Assembly (NCBI GenBank): GCA_016713085.1
Contig: JADJPV010000002.1
Span: 434,001 to 498,000 of the forward strand
Direction: 5' to 3'
DNA length: 64,000 nucleotides
From: Chitinophagaceae bacterium
Lineage (GTDB): Bacteria > Bacteroidota > Bacteroidia > Chitinophagales > Chitinophagaceae
In this document: in pieces, positions 37,476 to 49,522 of the stretch
How positions within the stretch are numbered: the stretch's first letter is position 1
Layout of the letters: the number at the start of each line of letters is the position of its first letter
The notes under the pieces: model-generated
Databases searched by the model: none
What the model was told of the DNA's origin: nothing
The model's input: the letters and a program-made list of their open reading frames with translations, nothing else
Position numbers and translations under genes: made by a program

Positions 37476-39419
37476 ATGAAGCGGATATTAATACTATACT
37501 TATTTACAACGGTACAATCTTTATATGCACAAAATGATGCAGCAAGAGATAGCTTAGTAAAGGTACTTGCAACAGTAAAACAGGACAGCACAGGTGTTGA
37601 GGTTTATCTGAAAGCAGGTTCTGCATTTGAAAATAGTGATCCCGTTAAAGCAGCCAACTATTATAGAATGGCAAAAGTAATCAGCGAAAAAATAAATTAT
37701 AAAAAAGGGATCGCCAAATCAAATATTTATTACAGCTCTGTTATGTACGTAACGGGAAAATATGATTCTGGCATATATTATAGCCAACAAGCTCTTGAAT
37801 TGTCGAGGCTGGAAAAAGATACTTTTTTTATTGGCATTACCTTATTTAATATTGGAACTGCACATCAACAGATGTCGAGGCCAGAAGAAGCATTACCTTA
37901 CTTTTTGGAGGGCGTAAAACTTATAGAAAAAAATAATAACGCTCAAAGTAAAAGTGTGCAGGTGCAGATGGGCAGTTCTTTACAATCTTTGTACAATGAC
38001 CGTACGCAGTATGATCAATCGATTTTTTATGGCGAAAAAGCAATCATAACTGCCAAAGAATTGAATGATAAATCATCCCTTTGCCTGATACTTATCAACT
38101 TATCAATTTCTTACAGAGAAAAGAAAATGTTACCGAAAGCAGAGGAACTGGCTGAAGAAGCATTGCAGTTAGCGAAAGAACTAAAAGATATACGGGTAGA
38201 GTCTGCCGCTTTGCTTGCAATCGCAAGTATATGGGAAAAGAAAGGAGTTGAATATAAAAAAATACTACCTTATGCTACACGTTCTTTATTACTTAGCAGA
38301 GAAAGTGGTGCAGCTGATATGGAGGTGACAGATTGGGTGCTGTTGCAATTTGTTATTTGCAACAGGGAGAATTTAGTAAATCAGAATCATTTGCAGGAGA
38401 AGCGCTTTTGTTAAGTCAAAAACTTAAAATTAAAGTGAAGGAATCTGAAATATTAACGATTTTGTCACGAATAGCTTACGCATCAGGAAAGCTGGATGAG
38501 GGAGCCAGGTTTACCTTGAAATCTGAAGCATTAATGGCAGACTATGTAAGAGAAACCCTTTCACAGCAATCATCCAATCTTGAAAAAATATGAAACTGAA
38601 AAGAAAGAGAGGCAATTGATACAACAGCAGGCAACAATCACAAAGAAAAACACACTCAACTATATTTTAATTGGCAGTGCCGCCACCTTACTTATTATCT
38701 CATTACTTTCTTACCGCAACTACAGGCAAAAACAAAAACTGCAGGAACAAAAAATTGCTGAGCTGGAAAAAGAAAAATTATTACTCGCCACACAATCAAT
38801 TGTAAAAGGCCAGGAAGATGAACGAAGCAGATTGGCAAAAGATCTGCACGATGGTCTTGGTGGATTGCTCAGTGGTGTAAAACTTCAATTAGGAGCTATG
38901 AAAGGAAATTTAATTTTATCAGAAGAGCATGGCAGAACATTTAATCATGCATTGTCAAAATTAGATGAATCTATCAGTGAAATGCGCCGGGTGGCACACA
39001 ACATGATGCCTGAAGCGTTAATGAAATTAGGTTTGCAACAGGCATTACAGGATTATTGCGATGGGCTGTCTGCATCACAAGCCTTTAAAATTAACGGTGA
39101 GTTTTATGGCCTCGAAAAAAGAATGGCATCTTCTGTTGAAATTGTGGTGTACCGTATTGTACAGGAGTTACTGAATAATGCAGTAAAACATTCCGGTGCA
39201 ACCATCATACTGGCACAGGTAATGCGGAATGATGATAGTCTTTCAATAACTGTAGAGGATAATGGCAAGGGCTTTAATAAAGAAACTGTGCAACAGGGTG
39301 CAGGTTTGAAAAATATCCGTTCAAGGGTAGATTATCTCAAAGGGCAACTGGATATTAAGACAACAGAGGGTAAAGGAACTTCTGTACATATTGACTGCAT
39401 AATAGATCATAATGGATAA
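37476..39419 (+). CDS. Hybrid TPR sensor histidine kinase HK1 (two frameshifts)
   Basis: About 648 residues. Signal peptide MKRILILYLFTTVQSLYAQ, then a periplasmic TPR array (residues about 30-330: DPVKAANYYRMAKVISEKI, YDSGIYYSQQALELS, PEEALPYFLEGVKLI and similar), one transmembrane helix (TLNYILIGSAATLLIISLLS), a coiled coil, a HisKA_3 domain (EDERSRLAKDLHDGLGGLLSG) and HATPase_c (YRIVQELLNNAVKHSGA, DNGKGFNKE, GLKNIRSRV). Frames break near 38316 (one base missing in GGAGG) and at the A6 run 38583-38588. The TPR sensor is presumably outside the membrane. It overlaps the regulator gene by 8 bp. Confidence 0.88.
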
Positions 39420-40035
39420 GATAAAAGTATTGATAGTGGATGACCACCCGATGGTATTGGAAGGAATGAGTTCAATGCTGGCGCAAATTAAGGTTGTGGA
39501 AATTGCAGGGATTGCTCCCAACGCATATGAGGCGTTGCAGCAAATAAAATTGACTGCACCTGATATTGTGATTACAGATATTAATATGCCCGAGATCAGC
39601 GGAATAGAACTGGCATTAAAAATCAAAAAAGAATTTCCAAAAGTAAAAATAATTGCGATGAGTACGTTTAAAGAACGAAGCTATATTTCACAAATGATAC
39701 AGAACGGAGCAGCCGGTTATCTGGTAAAGAGTGCTTCCAAAGAAGAGATAGAGGAAGCTATTCTGAGTGTATATGAAGGGAAGCTTTATATGAGTCTTGA
39801 TATCAGCGTTTCTCTGGCTGGCAAGGAGAACTTAAATACCATACCGGTTCTCAGCAGCAGGGAGAAAGAAGTGCTGCAATTAATTGCTGATGGATTTACC
39901 AATCCGCAAATGGCTGAAAAACTGTTTATCAGTTTGCATACTGTTGACAGTCATCGGAAAAACCTGCTTACAAAATTTGCTGTGAACAATACTGCCAATT
40001 TAATTAAACTGGCAGCGAAATATAATTTGGTTTAA
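39412..40035 (+). CDS. NarL/LuxR-type response regulator RR1
   Basis: 207 residues. Receiver domain with IKVLIVDDHPMVLEGMSSML (acid pocket), phosphoacceptor Asp in PDIVITDINMPEISGIELAL, and the switch K in GYLVKSASKEE. The C-terminal GerE-type helix-turn-helix is LSSREKEVLQLIADGFTNPQMAEKLFISLHTVDSHRKNLLTKF. It is the output protein for HK1, whose gene overlaps it. Likely targets are the secreted protein genes around it, possibly through the GGGG-containing dyads. Confidence 0.95.
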   Translation: MDKIKVLIVDDHPMVLEGMSSMLAQIKVVEIAGIAPNAYEALQQIKLTAPDIVITDINMPEISGIELALKIKKEFPKVKIIAMSTFKERSYISQMIQNGAAGYLVKSASKEEIEEAILSVYEGKLYMSLDISVSLAGKENLNTIPVLSSREKEVLQLIADGFTNPQMAEKLFISLHTVDSHRKNLLTKFAVNNTANLIKLAAKYNLV

Positions 40036-40150
40036 GTTATTTCCTGTTTCTTCCGGATAGATTTTTTTCAATAACGACTTGTATTTCTTTGCAGAACACC
40101 TGATCGTTGAACAGGTAAGTAAATTCTATATTCATCAATAGCTGGATAGG

Positions 40151-40182
40151 AAAAAAAGAAGCGGTGCATTACGCACCGCTTC
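40151..40182 (-). terminator. Intrinsic terminator of the large adhesin-like gene
   Basis: Perfect 10-bp stem GAAGCGGTGC / GCACCGCTTC (40158-40182) with a five-base loop. On the minus strand seven T follow. It lies 25 bp beyond the stop of the gene at 40207. Confidence 0.85.
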
Positions 40183-40206
40183 AAAGGTATTTTTAAAAGG
40201 GACCAA

Positions 40207-43200
40207 CTATTGTTTTATAAACGGGATGGTTTGTATGGTTTTATCTTTTTTCAGTAACCGTATGAAATAGCTTCCCTGCTTTAGATAACTGATATTGTAT
40301 TGAAGTTGGAAGTTAACCGGCAATAGAGCCACCAGTTTTCCATCAACACCCAGTATCTGTACTTCTTTCAGCTCTGCTGCATTTACATTTGACAGCTGAA
40401 TAAAGGATGCAGCAGGATTTGGATACAGTTTCACTTCTTTGAGTTTTGCAAAGTTCACTTTTGCAGTACTGCTGAATGTGTATTTGCCATCGTTATCAAC
40501 CTGCCTGATTCGGTAATACATAAGATCAGCTGCAGGTGATACGTGTGTGTATTTGTACAGTTGCCTGTTGCCGGTATTCGTTGCCGTTACTTCTCCCAGT
40601 TTTATAAATGATAAACCATTAGTACTTACTTCCACTTCAAAATGCGAAACATTGCTTTCATTATCTGTTACCCATGTAAGCTGTGCATCTTTTCCTGCAG
40701 GCACAGCAGTACAGGATATGAACTTCAGCGGAAGAGATGTTGCAGTTCCACCCCTTCTTACGGAGAATGGTGAGAACGTTGAGTAGCCTGTCTGTAACCT
40801 GCTGTATCTTCCCGGCAATGTATCTGTTGCGGCAGCGGCAATATCGCCCAGTTGCCACAATGTTGTGTAGTGCGATACCCGGCTTGTGTTCCTGTTAAAC
40901 ACCGGTAATTCATCAGGTGCAAACCAGAACAGTTCAACACTTGCATTGCTTCCACCTGCTGTTTGCTCATCAATGAACCAGGTGCGTTTTACATTGCCTG
41001 TTTGCAATGTATCGCCTGTAATTCCATTGAGCAGTACATAAGGAACAACACGAACACTGAAGTTATCCTGCGTGCCGGTATTGTTGATCTTTGCAAAATT
41101 TGAATTGTATAATGACGTGCCAACTGGGAAGAGGTTCTCAGCTTTATTGTTCACCAGTTTCAATTTGCCCATACCATTAGTTATAATGAAATGCGCTGTA
41201 TCGAAATTGAGAATACTTCCATTGACAGTTAAATCATAATCGCCTAACATAATCTTACCGCCAATCCAGCCCGGCAATTGTGATGCAACTCCCTGTTTCA
41301 TATCCAGGTCGCCACTCACTGTTAGATTGCTCTTCATTTTTGCTACAGTTGAAAAATGCAACGTGTCATTATTGTTGAGCAAATCAAACTCCATTGGTGA
41401 ACAGTTTACAATTTGTGTTACAACATCACCTTCAGTAAGCGTAAACAACATGCGTCTGCTTAATGATGTGCTTGCACCTGATGCCAGTGTAAACTGAATG
41501 CTGTCAATAGCGGTGAGTATTCCATTTTCATCCAGTATCATAAATCTTGCCCAGGCTGTTCCCTGCTGCGGACCATTGTTTTTAATGCTCCAGTTCACAG
41601 TTACACTGTCGCCGCTGCTGAATCCATTTGGATTAAAGCTGATGGCACCTGCAAAACTTCTTGACATATCCGGCGCATCACCAATAATCATGGCACGTGT
41701 TGCTTCATTGTTGTCTTCCCGTTCTTCATCAATTGTATTGGCAGGATCAACAACGATCTTCATGATCTTCACACCTGAGATAATGGATGAATAAGTTACC
41801 GTTGCCGCAACAGTTGTATCTCTTCCCGGCTGTATTGCATTGATCGGTACATCAGCACCAAGTTGTATATCATCAACCAGGAAGCGCATCACATTTGCTG
41901 TTGAAACTTTACCGCCTGTGTTTTTAACTGTACCAACAATGGTTACAGTTTGCCCGATATTCGGATTTAAACTGCTTGGATTTATGTATTGTGATAATAC
42001 TTCGAGATCGGCCTTGCTGTCTATTACACGGATATAGAAATTTCCTTCATTGTTAGCTTCATTATTTTCACAAATTGTATTCGATGTATCGGCAATTACT
42101 TTTACAACATAATCTCCAACAGCAGTGAATGTGTGAGTAAAGGAACCATGTGCTGCAAAGATTTCACCTGCTTTTACATTGTTGATTGTATCTGCTGCCA
42201 GCCAGTTACCATTGAGTGTGAAACGTACAGTTACTTTGGTTACATCTCTTTCGCCGATATTTCGTACGGCAGGGTAGAACTGTTTGCTTATGTTCACTTT
42301 TACAATAGCGGGGTTTGATGCTGAACCAACTTCAGCAGGTAACTGGTAAGGTGCCAGATCTGATCCCAGTTTTATTTGCCGGTTGTTATTTGTTTCATTT
42401 GATTCTGTTACCTGGTTATTGATATCTGCAACTGCTTCAACGATTACTCCGCAATCACTATCTGCATTGTTTACAATGTATGCATCTGACATTACAGTTA
42501 CGGAACTGTTTTCACCTAACAACGGTATAGTTTTTAATGCACCCAGTTGTACACCATTTACATTAAACCTTACATCAAAACTTCCTGTGCGCCGTCCTGA
42601 GTTTTTCACTGTTGCTGTAAACCGTACACTGCTGCCAATGCTTAATGCTGTGGTAGAAGGGACAAGTTTTGTAATGGTTAAGTCTGATTCAGGAACCACT
42701 ACAGTAAACAGGGCTTCATTATTTGTTTCACTGGTTTCTGTTACAGTTGCATCTGCATCTGTTATTACTTTGATGAAATGTGTGCCTGCTGTCATGGTTG
42801 GATCACTGTAACTGATTGATGATGCACTGCCTGCACCCAGTGAACCGAAGCTGCTTGTTTTAATCAGTGTGAATGAACCACCCGGTATTGAATCGTACAC
42901 TTTCACTGTATGTGCACCTGCTGTCACACATTTAATGTTTGCATTATTAAAACTGAATGCTGTAAATCCTGTCTGTGCAAAACTCTGAATGGTTAAATCA
43001 GGTTTATTTTCCACCGGATGAATTGTTGTTGAACCTGAGGCCGACATCTGAATATGATTGCCATGATATAATGAACTTGGAATCTGTGTATACTCAACAT
43101 ATACATAAGTAAGCTCGGCTGAAATCACAACCGGAGTTGTTGATGTTAACGGTATATTCACCGGAACAGTTACTTCATTGCCAGGCCCGTGGGAATAATC

Positions 43201-46200
43201 TGCACTTGGATAAGTTGCTATCAATACTCCATCCTGGAATACTTTCAGTGTGTCTTTAATAATTTCATCAAAGGCATTCCAGAAATTAGCCAGGTTTCTT
43301 TCCCTGTATTTTAGTTTGATATCGACTGTACTGCTGCTGCCTACAACATGACTGCATGGATTACTGCTTGCTGATGCATATATTCCTCCCTGTGAAGGTG
43401 CTGGTGTACATGCATTTGGTGCAGGGCATGGCAATGGTATACTGTTGGTGAGCAGGCTGCTTGTAAATGTGAAGTCTGTTACACTTACTGTATAAGTGAA
43501 GTTGCCACCACATGTTACACCTGTTAACAGGTAACTGAAGTCGCCATTTGAATTGGTGGTAGTGGTAATGAGTTGTGTACCTGTGTTAATGGTAACTTCT
43601 GCTCCTGCAACTTTTGTTGAAGTGCCTGTTCCATAATAAACTGCATTACCTGTGATCAACACTTTTACCTGCGGACATACCTGTATACTTGCATTGGTTG
43701 TAACAGTAATACCGCCCGGTAAATTTGGTGAGCCGACAACAATTGGTCTGATTGCATAGTTGTTGAGCACATTAATATCGCCCAGTGTATTGCTGCTGTC
43801 GATCCATACTTTTATTGGATAGAAACCTTCTGCTGCAAAATTCAGTGTACGGCTGATGGTTGTATTTGAGAATGGAGCAACGGATGGTATTACATCGCTG
43901 CCAATGAGAATAGTATCTCTGTAATATTTCACCGGAACATTGGTTGCAGGAAGTGCTGTAGTGTTTGTCACTTTTGCAAACACTGTAAATGTTTCGCCCG
44001 GAACTGGATTTGATTTGCTGAATGTAATATCATTTGCAAAAATCCGCAGATCAATTTGCTGATCGGTTATAACCGGCCCGCTTACATAATTTGTATTTGT
44101 ACCTGTTGCAGTGTTTCCATTATCATCTACAGCTGCAAATTTATAACCCGCTGTATTGGTATTGTTGAGATGTGAATAGGTATATGTATAAACCACTCCT
44201 GTAACATAGTCGGTGCTGCTGCCTTCTTTTGTCATCGTGAATGTTCCTTCATTCAGATCAACAAAATCCTGGTCGCCATTTAAGTCAAGGCTTACTGAAG
44301 GAGAGCCTGCCTGTGGTGCCCTGTTATTAGATGATTTGTATAAAATCTTATATGTATAGTTACCTGTTTGTCCGGCAGCAGGGTTTACTCCTGTTGTTCC
44401 ATTGTATGGAGTTACAGATGCAAACTGCAATACTGGTGGAGCTCCCGGGTTGTATCCATTGCCCGATAAAGCGGTTGTTACAAAACCTACACCCGCTGTA
44501 GAAGATTCGATTTTCAGTTGTGCATTGTAGGCAGTTACCGCAGTTGGAGTAAATAAAACATAGACGGTAAGGCTGCCATTTGCAGGTATCACACTGCCTG
44601 GAGTAAAGCTGGGCACAAAAGCTGCATTGGTGCTGGTTACATTACTCAGGGTAACCGGAACATTGCCTGTATTTTGTATAATAAATCCAACGTTGAAAGA
44701 ACTGTTTACAGGTATATTGCCATAGTTATAACCTGCAGCCGGACTGATTGTCCATGATGCAACCTGTGTAATACCTGAACCAAGTAATCTAACATTGTAA
44801 TTTCCGGACGATGTTTGCAGTTGCAATGATTCATTATAATCAGCAACAGCTGTTGGTGTAAAGCTTACCTGCAATGTATGTGTCTGACCTGCAGGAATTG
44901 TAATAACACCTGATGCATTGGTTGTAAAAGGAGTATTTACAATAGCAGCGTTAATTGTTTGACTGGCATTGCTGTTATTGGTAATAATTAAATTCTTTGT
45001 GCTGGTTGTATTTACAGGAACATTGCCATAGGCAAGTGTATCTGTTGATACAGCCATCAGGTCAGTAAAGAAAGAGGCAACGTTGGTTAAACTCCATCTG
45101 CCTTCCTGGTTCTTTGTACGGACAAATAAATTATGCTGACCATTACTTAAGCCTGTTGTGTTTACAACTATTGCCAGGTTGTTAATGTCAGTTGCTGCTG
45201 TAACAGCAATAGGCGTTGCATTGCCGAAGCCTGGATCTGTATCAAGGAAATATTCTGCTGCAATAATGTTTTGTGCAGCTGCAGGGGATGGTCCGTAAGC
45301 CGGATCATTGTCAACAAGGAAATCTTTTACATTGGTTAAACTCCATCTTCCTTCCGCACTTTTTGTACGGATATAAATACGGTGTGTGCCGATCGATAAT
45401 CCATTTGTGTTGGCAGCTACAGCAATATTATTGATATCTGTTGCGGGTGTAACAGTGATGGCTGTTGCATTACCGAAGCCGGGATCAGTATCAATAAAAT
45501 ATTCGGCTGCAATAATATTCAGCGCAGCAACGGGTGCAGCAGGGTAAGAAGGATCATTGTCAACAATAAAATCTTTTACATTGGTTAAGCTCCATTTTCC
45601 TTCCGCACTTTTTGTGCGGATATAAATTCGGTGTGTGCCGATTGATAAACCATTTGTGTTTGCTGAAACAGTTAGGTTGCTGATATCTGTTGCAGGAGTT
45701 AATAGTGATGGCTGTTGCGTTGCCAAAACCCGGATCAGTATCAATAAAATATTCTGCTGCAATAATATTCAGTGCAGCTGCCGGCGCTGCTGCATAAGCA
45801 AAATCGAAATCAACAATAAAGTCTTTAACATTGGTTAAGCTCCATCTTCCTTCCGCATTCTTTGTACGGATGTATAAACGGTGTACTCCGTTTGATAAAC
45901 CTGCTGTATTAACACTTACAGGTACGTTGTTTAGATCTAAACCGGGTGTAACTGAAATGGCTGTTGCATTACCAAAACCCGGATCAGTGTCAATGAAATA
46001 TTCTGCTGCAATTATGTTTTGTGCAGCTGCCGGTGACGAACCATATACCGGGTCAGAATCGTACAGAAATTCTTTCACTCCTGATAGACTCCATCGTCCT
46101 TCCGCACTTCTGGTACGTAAATACAAACGGTGAACACCATTACTTAAACCGTTTACATTAATAACTGCTGCAAGATTGTTGATATCAACAGCGGCGGTTA

Positions 46201-46363
46201 CAGTAACGGGCGTTGCATTTCCAGCCCCCGGATCATTATCAATAAAATATTCTGCTGCCACAATATTTTGAGGAGCAGCCGGTGCAGTTGGATAGGCCGG
46301 GTCTTGTGCAAACACAGTCATGCTGCACACAAAACACATCAGTATGATGAGAAAAGATTTCAT
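40207..46363 (-). CDS. Very large T9SS-secreted protein with N-terminal repeats and CARDB domains (one frameshift)
   Basis: About 2050 residues. The start at 46363 gives signal peptide MKSFLIILMCFVCSMTVFAQ. Five repeats of about 80 residues follow (consensus NIIAAEYFIDTDPGFGNA...GLSxGxHRxYIRT...EGRWSLTNVKDF). Then come two HYDIN/choice-of-anchor-D-like domains (TLAYGNVPVNTTSTKNLIITN; YNYGNIPVNSSFNVGFIIQN), a SdrD B-like carbohydrate-binding stretch, and at least six CARDB domains (PDLTIQSFAQTGF, SDLTITKLVPSTTAL, ADLEVLSQYINPSSL). The end has an Fn3-like domain and a T9SS sorting domain (LYPNPAASFIQLSNV...YNISYLKQGSYFIRLLK). A frameshift at 45699-45705 in repeat 3 breaks the gene; other copies of the repeat show the intact reading. 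Likely an adhesin or matrix protein. Confidence 0.88.
45060..46267 (-). repeat. Five tandem ~240-bp coding repeats in the adhesin-like gene
   Basis: Five adjacent copies of a roughly 80-codon unit, strongly conserved in DNA. Repeats 3 and 4 share long identical stretches, as seen in the segments GGATCAGTATCAATAAAATA. The frameshift of the gene lies in repeat 3. Confidence 0.8.
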
Positions 46364-46481
46364 TGTTATTTTTTTAACAGTACGCAACATCTTGCAGGCA
46401 AAGTCATGCATGCAATTTTTCACTCTGTATGTATTGCAGAAGAATTATAGTATGCATTACATTAGAGCGCACAACATATAC

Positions 46482-46499
46482 GGCAGTGGAACAACTGCC
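46482..46499. promoter_or_regulatory. Dyad GGCAGT-N6-ACTGCC upstream of the adhesin-like gene
   Basis: A perfect 6-6-6 dyad with centre GGAACA, comparable in geometry and centre to site b (centre CGAACA). It is about 120 bp before the start at 46363 and 13 bp from the end of the beta-helix gene, so it could be a terminator for that gene instead. Confidence 0.3.
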
Positions 46500-46511
46500 A
46501 CTTGAAACAGA

Positions 46512-47242
46512 TCAATTATTATTTCTTGTACTCACTGTTATATTCATGGTAGCAGTACCTGCGGGAATAGAAGCTGGTACAGTTAAAGAATAAATTGTTG
46601 GAATATTCGGAATGCCGGAGAGTATATATGGATCTGTTGCACCATATGCACCGCAATCAGGACTTACAACTGTGCCAATTGTAAGGCCCGATCCAATAGC
46701 TGGTGAGCCTGCTTTTAAGCGCCATTGCCCATCTGTGCTGTTGCCTGTTAAGCCCTGAAAGAGTGCTGCATCTGTTTGGTTGTTCAGATTTCCATTTGTA
46801 CCAACATAAGGTGTGAAACCTGCAGGCGAGTAATGTTATCTGTAGCAGAACCAAGGTTTGGACCAATGCCCATAAAAAAATTATCCAGCCCCATTATGAC
46901 GGAGCCTGAACCAGTTGAGTCAAAGGCAATGGCAGCACTGGCAAATGTTGCCGGGTATTGATTGGCCTGCAATCCGGTATTGCTGTTTGCACCACTTAAA
47001 AAATAGCCGGTACCAATAATGACTAATCTTTTGTTTAATGTAAATCCAGCATAGGCTATGCTGCTTCCTTCAACATATAAGGTATCATCATTTACTACGG
47101 AAGCGCTTGCCAAAGCAGCCACAACAGTGGTAAAATTAGCATTCACACCCGGCGTATTATTAATCCGCCACACTTTAGCCTGTGTTTGTAAAGAGAGGAA
47201 AAGTGCTGAAAGAACAAGAAGAAGAGTTGACATCTTTTTCAT
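46512..47242 (-). pseudogene. Exported beta-helix-type protein with apparent internal loss
   Basis: The N-terminal part is good: signal peptide MKKMSTLLLVLSALFLSLQTQA, then VWRINNTPGVNANFTTVVAALAS and LNKRLVIIGTGYFLSGANSNTG, the start of a right-handed beta-helix. After SATDNITRL the frame ends at 46784. The other frame continues HYSPAGFTPYVGTNGNLNNQTDAALFQGL, then QWRLKAGSPAIGSGL and ends VPASIPAGTATMNITVSTRNNN at 46512. In similar proteins as remembered, a long stretch of parallel-beta rungs separates these parts, so about 100-150 residues seem to be missing along with the frame change. Either a deletion or a collapsed repeat in assembly. Confidence 0.55.
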
Positions 47243-47300
47243 AAAAAAAATTTTACAGTTATTAATGGCTGTAAAATTGCTATTCTGTTCAACAGCAGTC

Positions 47301-47317
47301 AATCCCTAAAAAAGGGG
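47301..47317. promoter_or_regulatory. Candidate operator AATCCC-N7-GGGG (site c)
   Basis: AATCCC, then TAAAAAA, then GGGG. It lies about 60 bp before the start of the beta-helix gene at 47242 and has nearly the same spacer as site a. A second GGGGAG block occurs at about 47503-47508 before the HK2 gene. The surrounding 47243-47569 interval also has a hairpin AATTTTACAG / CTGTAAAATT in the leader of the beta-helix gene. Confidence 0.35.
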
Positions 47318-47569
47318 AGATATAAAAAAAGATTACTACCACTAAGTGGTTACTTGCCATAATTTTGTTGATTGCTTCAGGCTCCTTTAATGTTTACTAA
47401 GCAGAGCAGCATTATAAAGCAGCAAAGTGGCAGCTTCTTCATTCCTGTAAATGAATGAACCTTTTAATTTATTTAGGCTCTGTTTTAAAAAATCATGTAA
47501 AAAGGGGAGGCGTTATTCTTTGCCAATTGGTTTTATTTGTAAATCGGGAGTAAAGGATTATTTTACTGT

Positions 47570-49522
47570 ATGAGAAAGAACTTATTATTTACCAGTTTCT
47601 ATATTTTATGTTCACTGGCAGTTGATGCGCAGACAGCTGTTTCAGACAGTTTATTGAAGCTGTTGCCTGCTGCAAAAGAGGATACTTCAAAAGTTAATTA
47701 TATATCGAAATTGCCAATGAGTATGAAAATAATGAACCTGAAACAGCCAGGCAATATTACCGGAAAGCTATTCAGTATTAAGCAAAAAATAAAAGACAGG
47801 AACTGGTATTACAAATCGCTTTCAAGAATAGGTAATACGTTTCTTATTCAGGGCAATACAGGATTCAATGCTTTCAGCGAACAGGCGCTTGCTCATTGCC
47901 AGAGAATTGAATGATTCCTGAGTATTGGGATTTCTTTATTTAATGTTGGTGTTGCTTACAGGGAGAAATCTGATTTTGAAAAAGCCATGCACTTTTGCCT
48001 GGAAGGCAGGATCATCATGGAAAAAAAAGGTAATAAGAAGATAGAAGTACAAATGAATGATGCACTGCAGGTTTTATACGCAGCCCGTACTGAATATGAT
48101 AAGGCAATTGTATTTGGAGAAAAAGCAGTTCAGCAAAGCAGGGAATTAAATTTGAAACTATTTCTTGCCCAAACGCTGATCAACTTTTCTTTGAGCTATG
48201 CAGGGAAAAAGATTCTGAAAAAAGCGGAGGAGCTGGTTAAAGAAGCATTACAAATTGCAGTGGAGTTGAAAGATGTAAGATATGAAGCAACTGCATTGCA
48301 GAACCTGGCAGGTATATTTCTCAAAAAAGGTGATTATGTACAATTGAAAACATATGCTGAACGCAGTTTGATTTTGCACAGACAAATTGGTTCAGTTGAT
48401 GGGGTAGCCAGCGTACTCAGGGCATTGGCTATTTGTAATCTGCAGGATAGAAATTTTGCTAAAGGCAAAAGAGTTTGCAGAGCAGGCATTGTTAATTGAC
48501 AGGAAAAACAAATTTAAAAGGAAGAGTCTGCGGTGTTGAGAGTTCTTTCAGTAATTTGCTTATGCGAAAATGATGTAAAAAATGGATTAAAATATGACCA
48601 GGAGAGACTGAACATTTTAGAGGCAATGATCAAAGATGTTTTCTCGGAGAGTTCTGCCAACCTGGAAAAAAAATATGAAACAGAAAAGAAAGAATCACAG
48701 ATAAAACAACTGGAAGCAGAAAAAAAAGTGCAGCAGTTGTCTATCAAACAAAAAAACATTTTCAACTATATTCTCATTGGAGGATTTGCATCACTGTTGT
48801 TGATTTTACTTCTCAGTTTCCGTACTTACAGGCAAAAACAAAAGTTGCAGCAGCAGCGAATCAGTGAACTGGAAACTCAACAACAGTTAACAGCAACCGA
48901 AGCAGTATTAAAAGGTGAAGAGCAGGAAAGAACCCGTTTAGCAAAAGATCTGCACGATGGGCTGGGAGGAATGCTATCAGGAATTAAATATTCATTCAAT
49001 ACCATGAAAGGAAATCTGATCATGACGCCTGACAATGCACAGGCTTTTGAACGCAGCATGGATATGCTGGACAGTTCTATAAAAGAAATGCGCAGAGTGG
49101 CACACAACATGATGCCTGAAGCGCTGGTGAAGTTTGGACTGGATACTGCGTTAAAAGATTTCTGCAACGATATCAATCAAACAGGAGCTTTAAGTTTAAC
49201 GTATCAATCAATTGGACTGGAAGGTCAGGAGATCAATCAAACAACAGCCATTACCATTTACCGTATTGTGCAGGAGCTCATTAATAATACAATGAAACAT
49301 GCAGCTGCTAAAGCTGCCATTGTACAGGTAACAAAATCCGGTAATCAAATTTCGGTTACAGTGGAAGATGATGGAAAAGGGTTTGATACTGCTATACTGA
49401 ACCAGTCAAAAGGCATTGGCTGGACAAATATTCAGAACCGTGTAGACTTCCTAAAAGGAAAATTAGATGTAAATTCAGAAGCTGGAAAAGGAACTTCGGT
49501 ATTAATTGAACTGACGGTATGA
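47570..49522 (+). pseudogene. TPR sensor histidine kinase HK2, paralogue of HK1, N-terminal half broken in many places
   Basis: The kinase half (48533-49522) is intact: transmembrane helix IFNYILIGGFASLLLILLLS, HisKA_3 (ERTRLAKDLHDGLGGMLSG) and HATPase_c (YRIVQELINNTMKHAAA, DDGKGFDT, GWTNIQNRV). It is closely similar to HK1. The TPR half starts well (MRKNLLFTSFYILCSLAVDAQ) but changes frame near 47715, 47790, 47885-47940, 48455 and 48515. Joined frames show ANEYENNEPETARQYYRKAIQ, ISLFNVGVAYREKSDFEKAMHF and KEFAEQALLIDRKNKFKEES, that is, an ordinary TPR sensor. The break density is higher than elsewhere in the window, so it may be a decaying gene. The stop overlaps the regulator gene by 4 bp. 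Confidence 0.8.
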
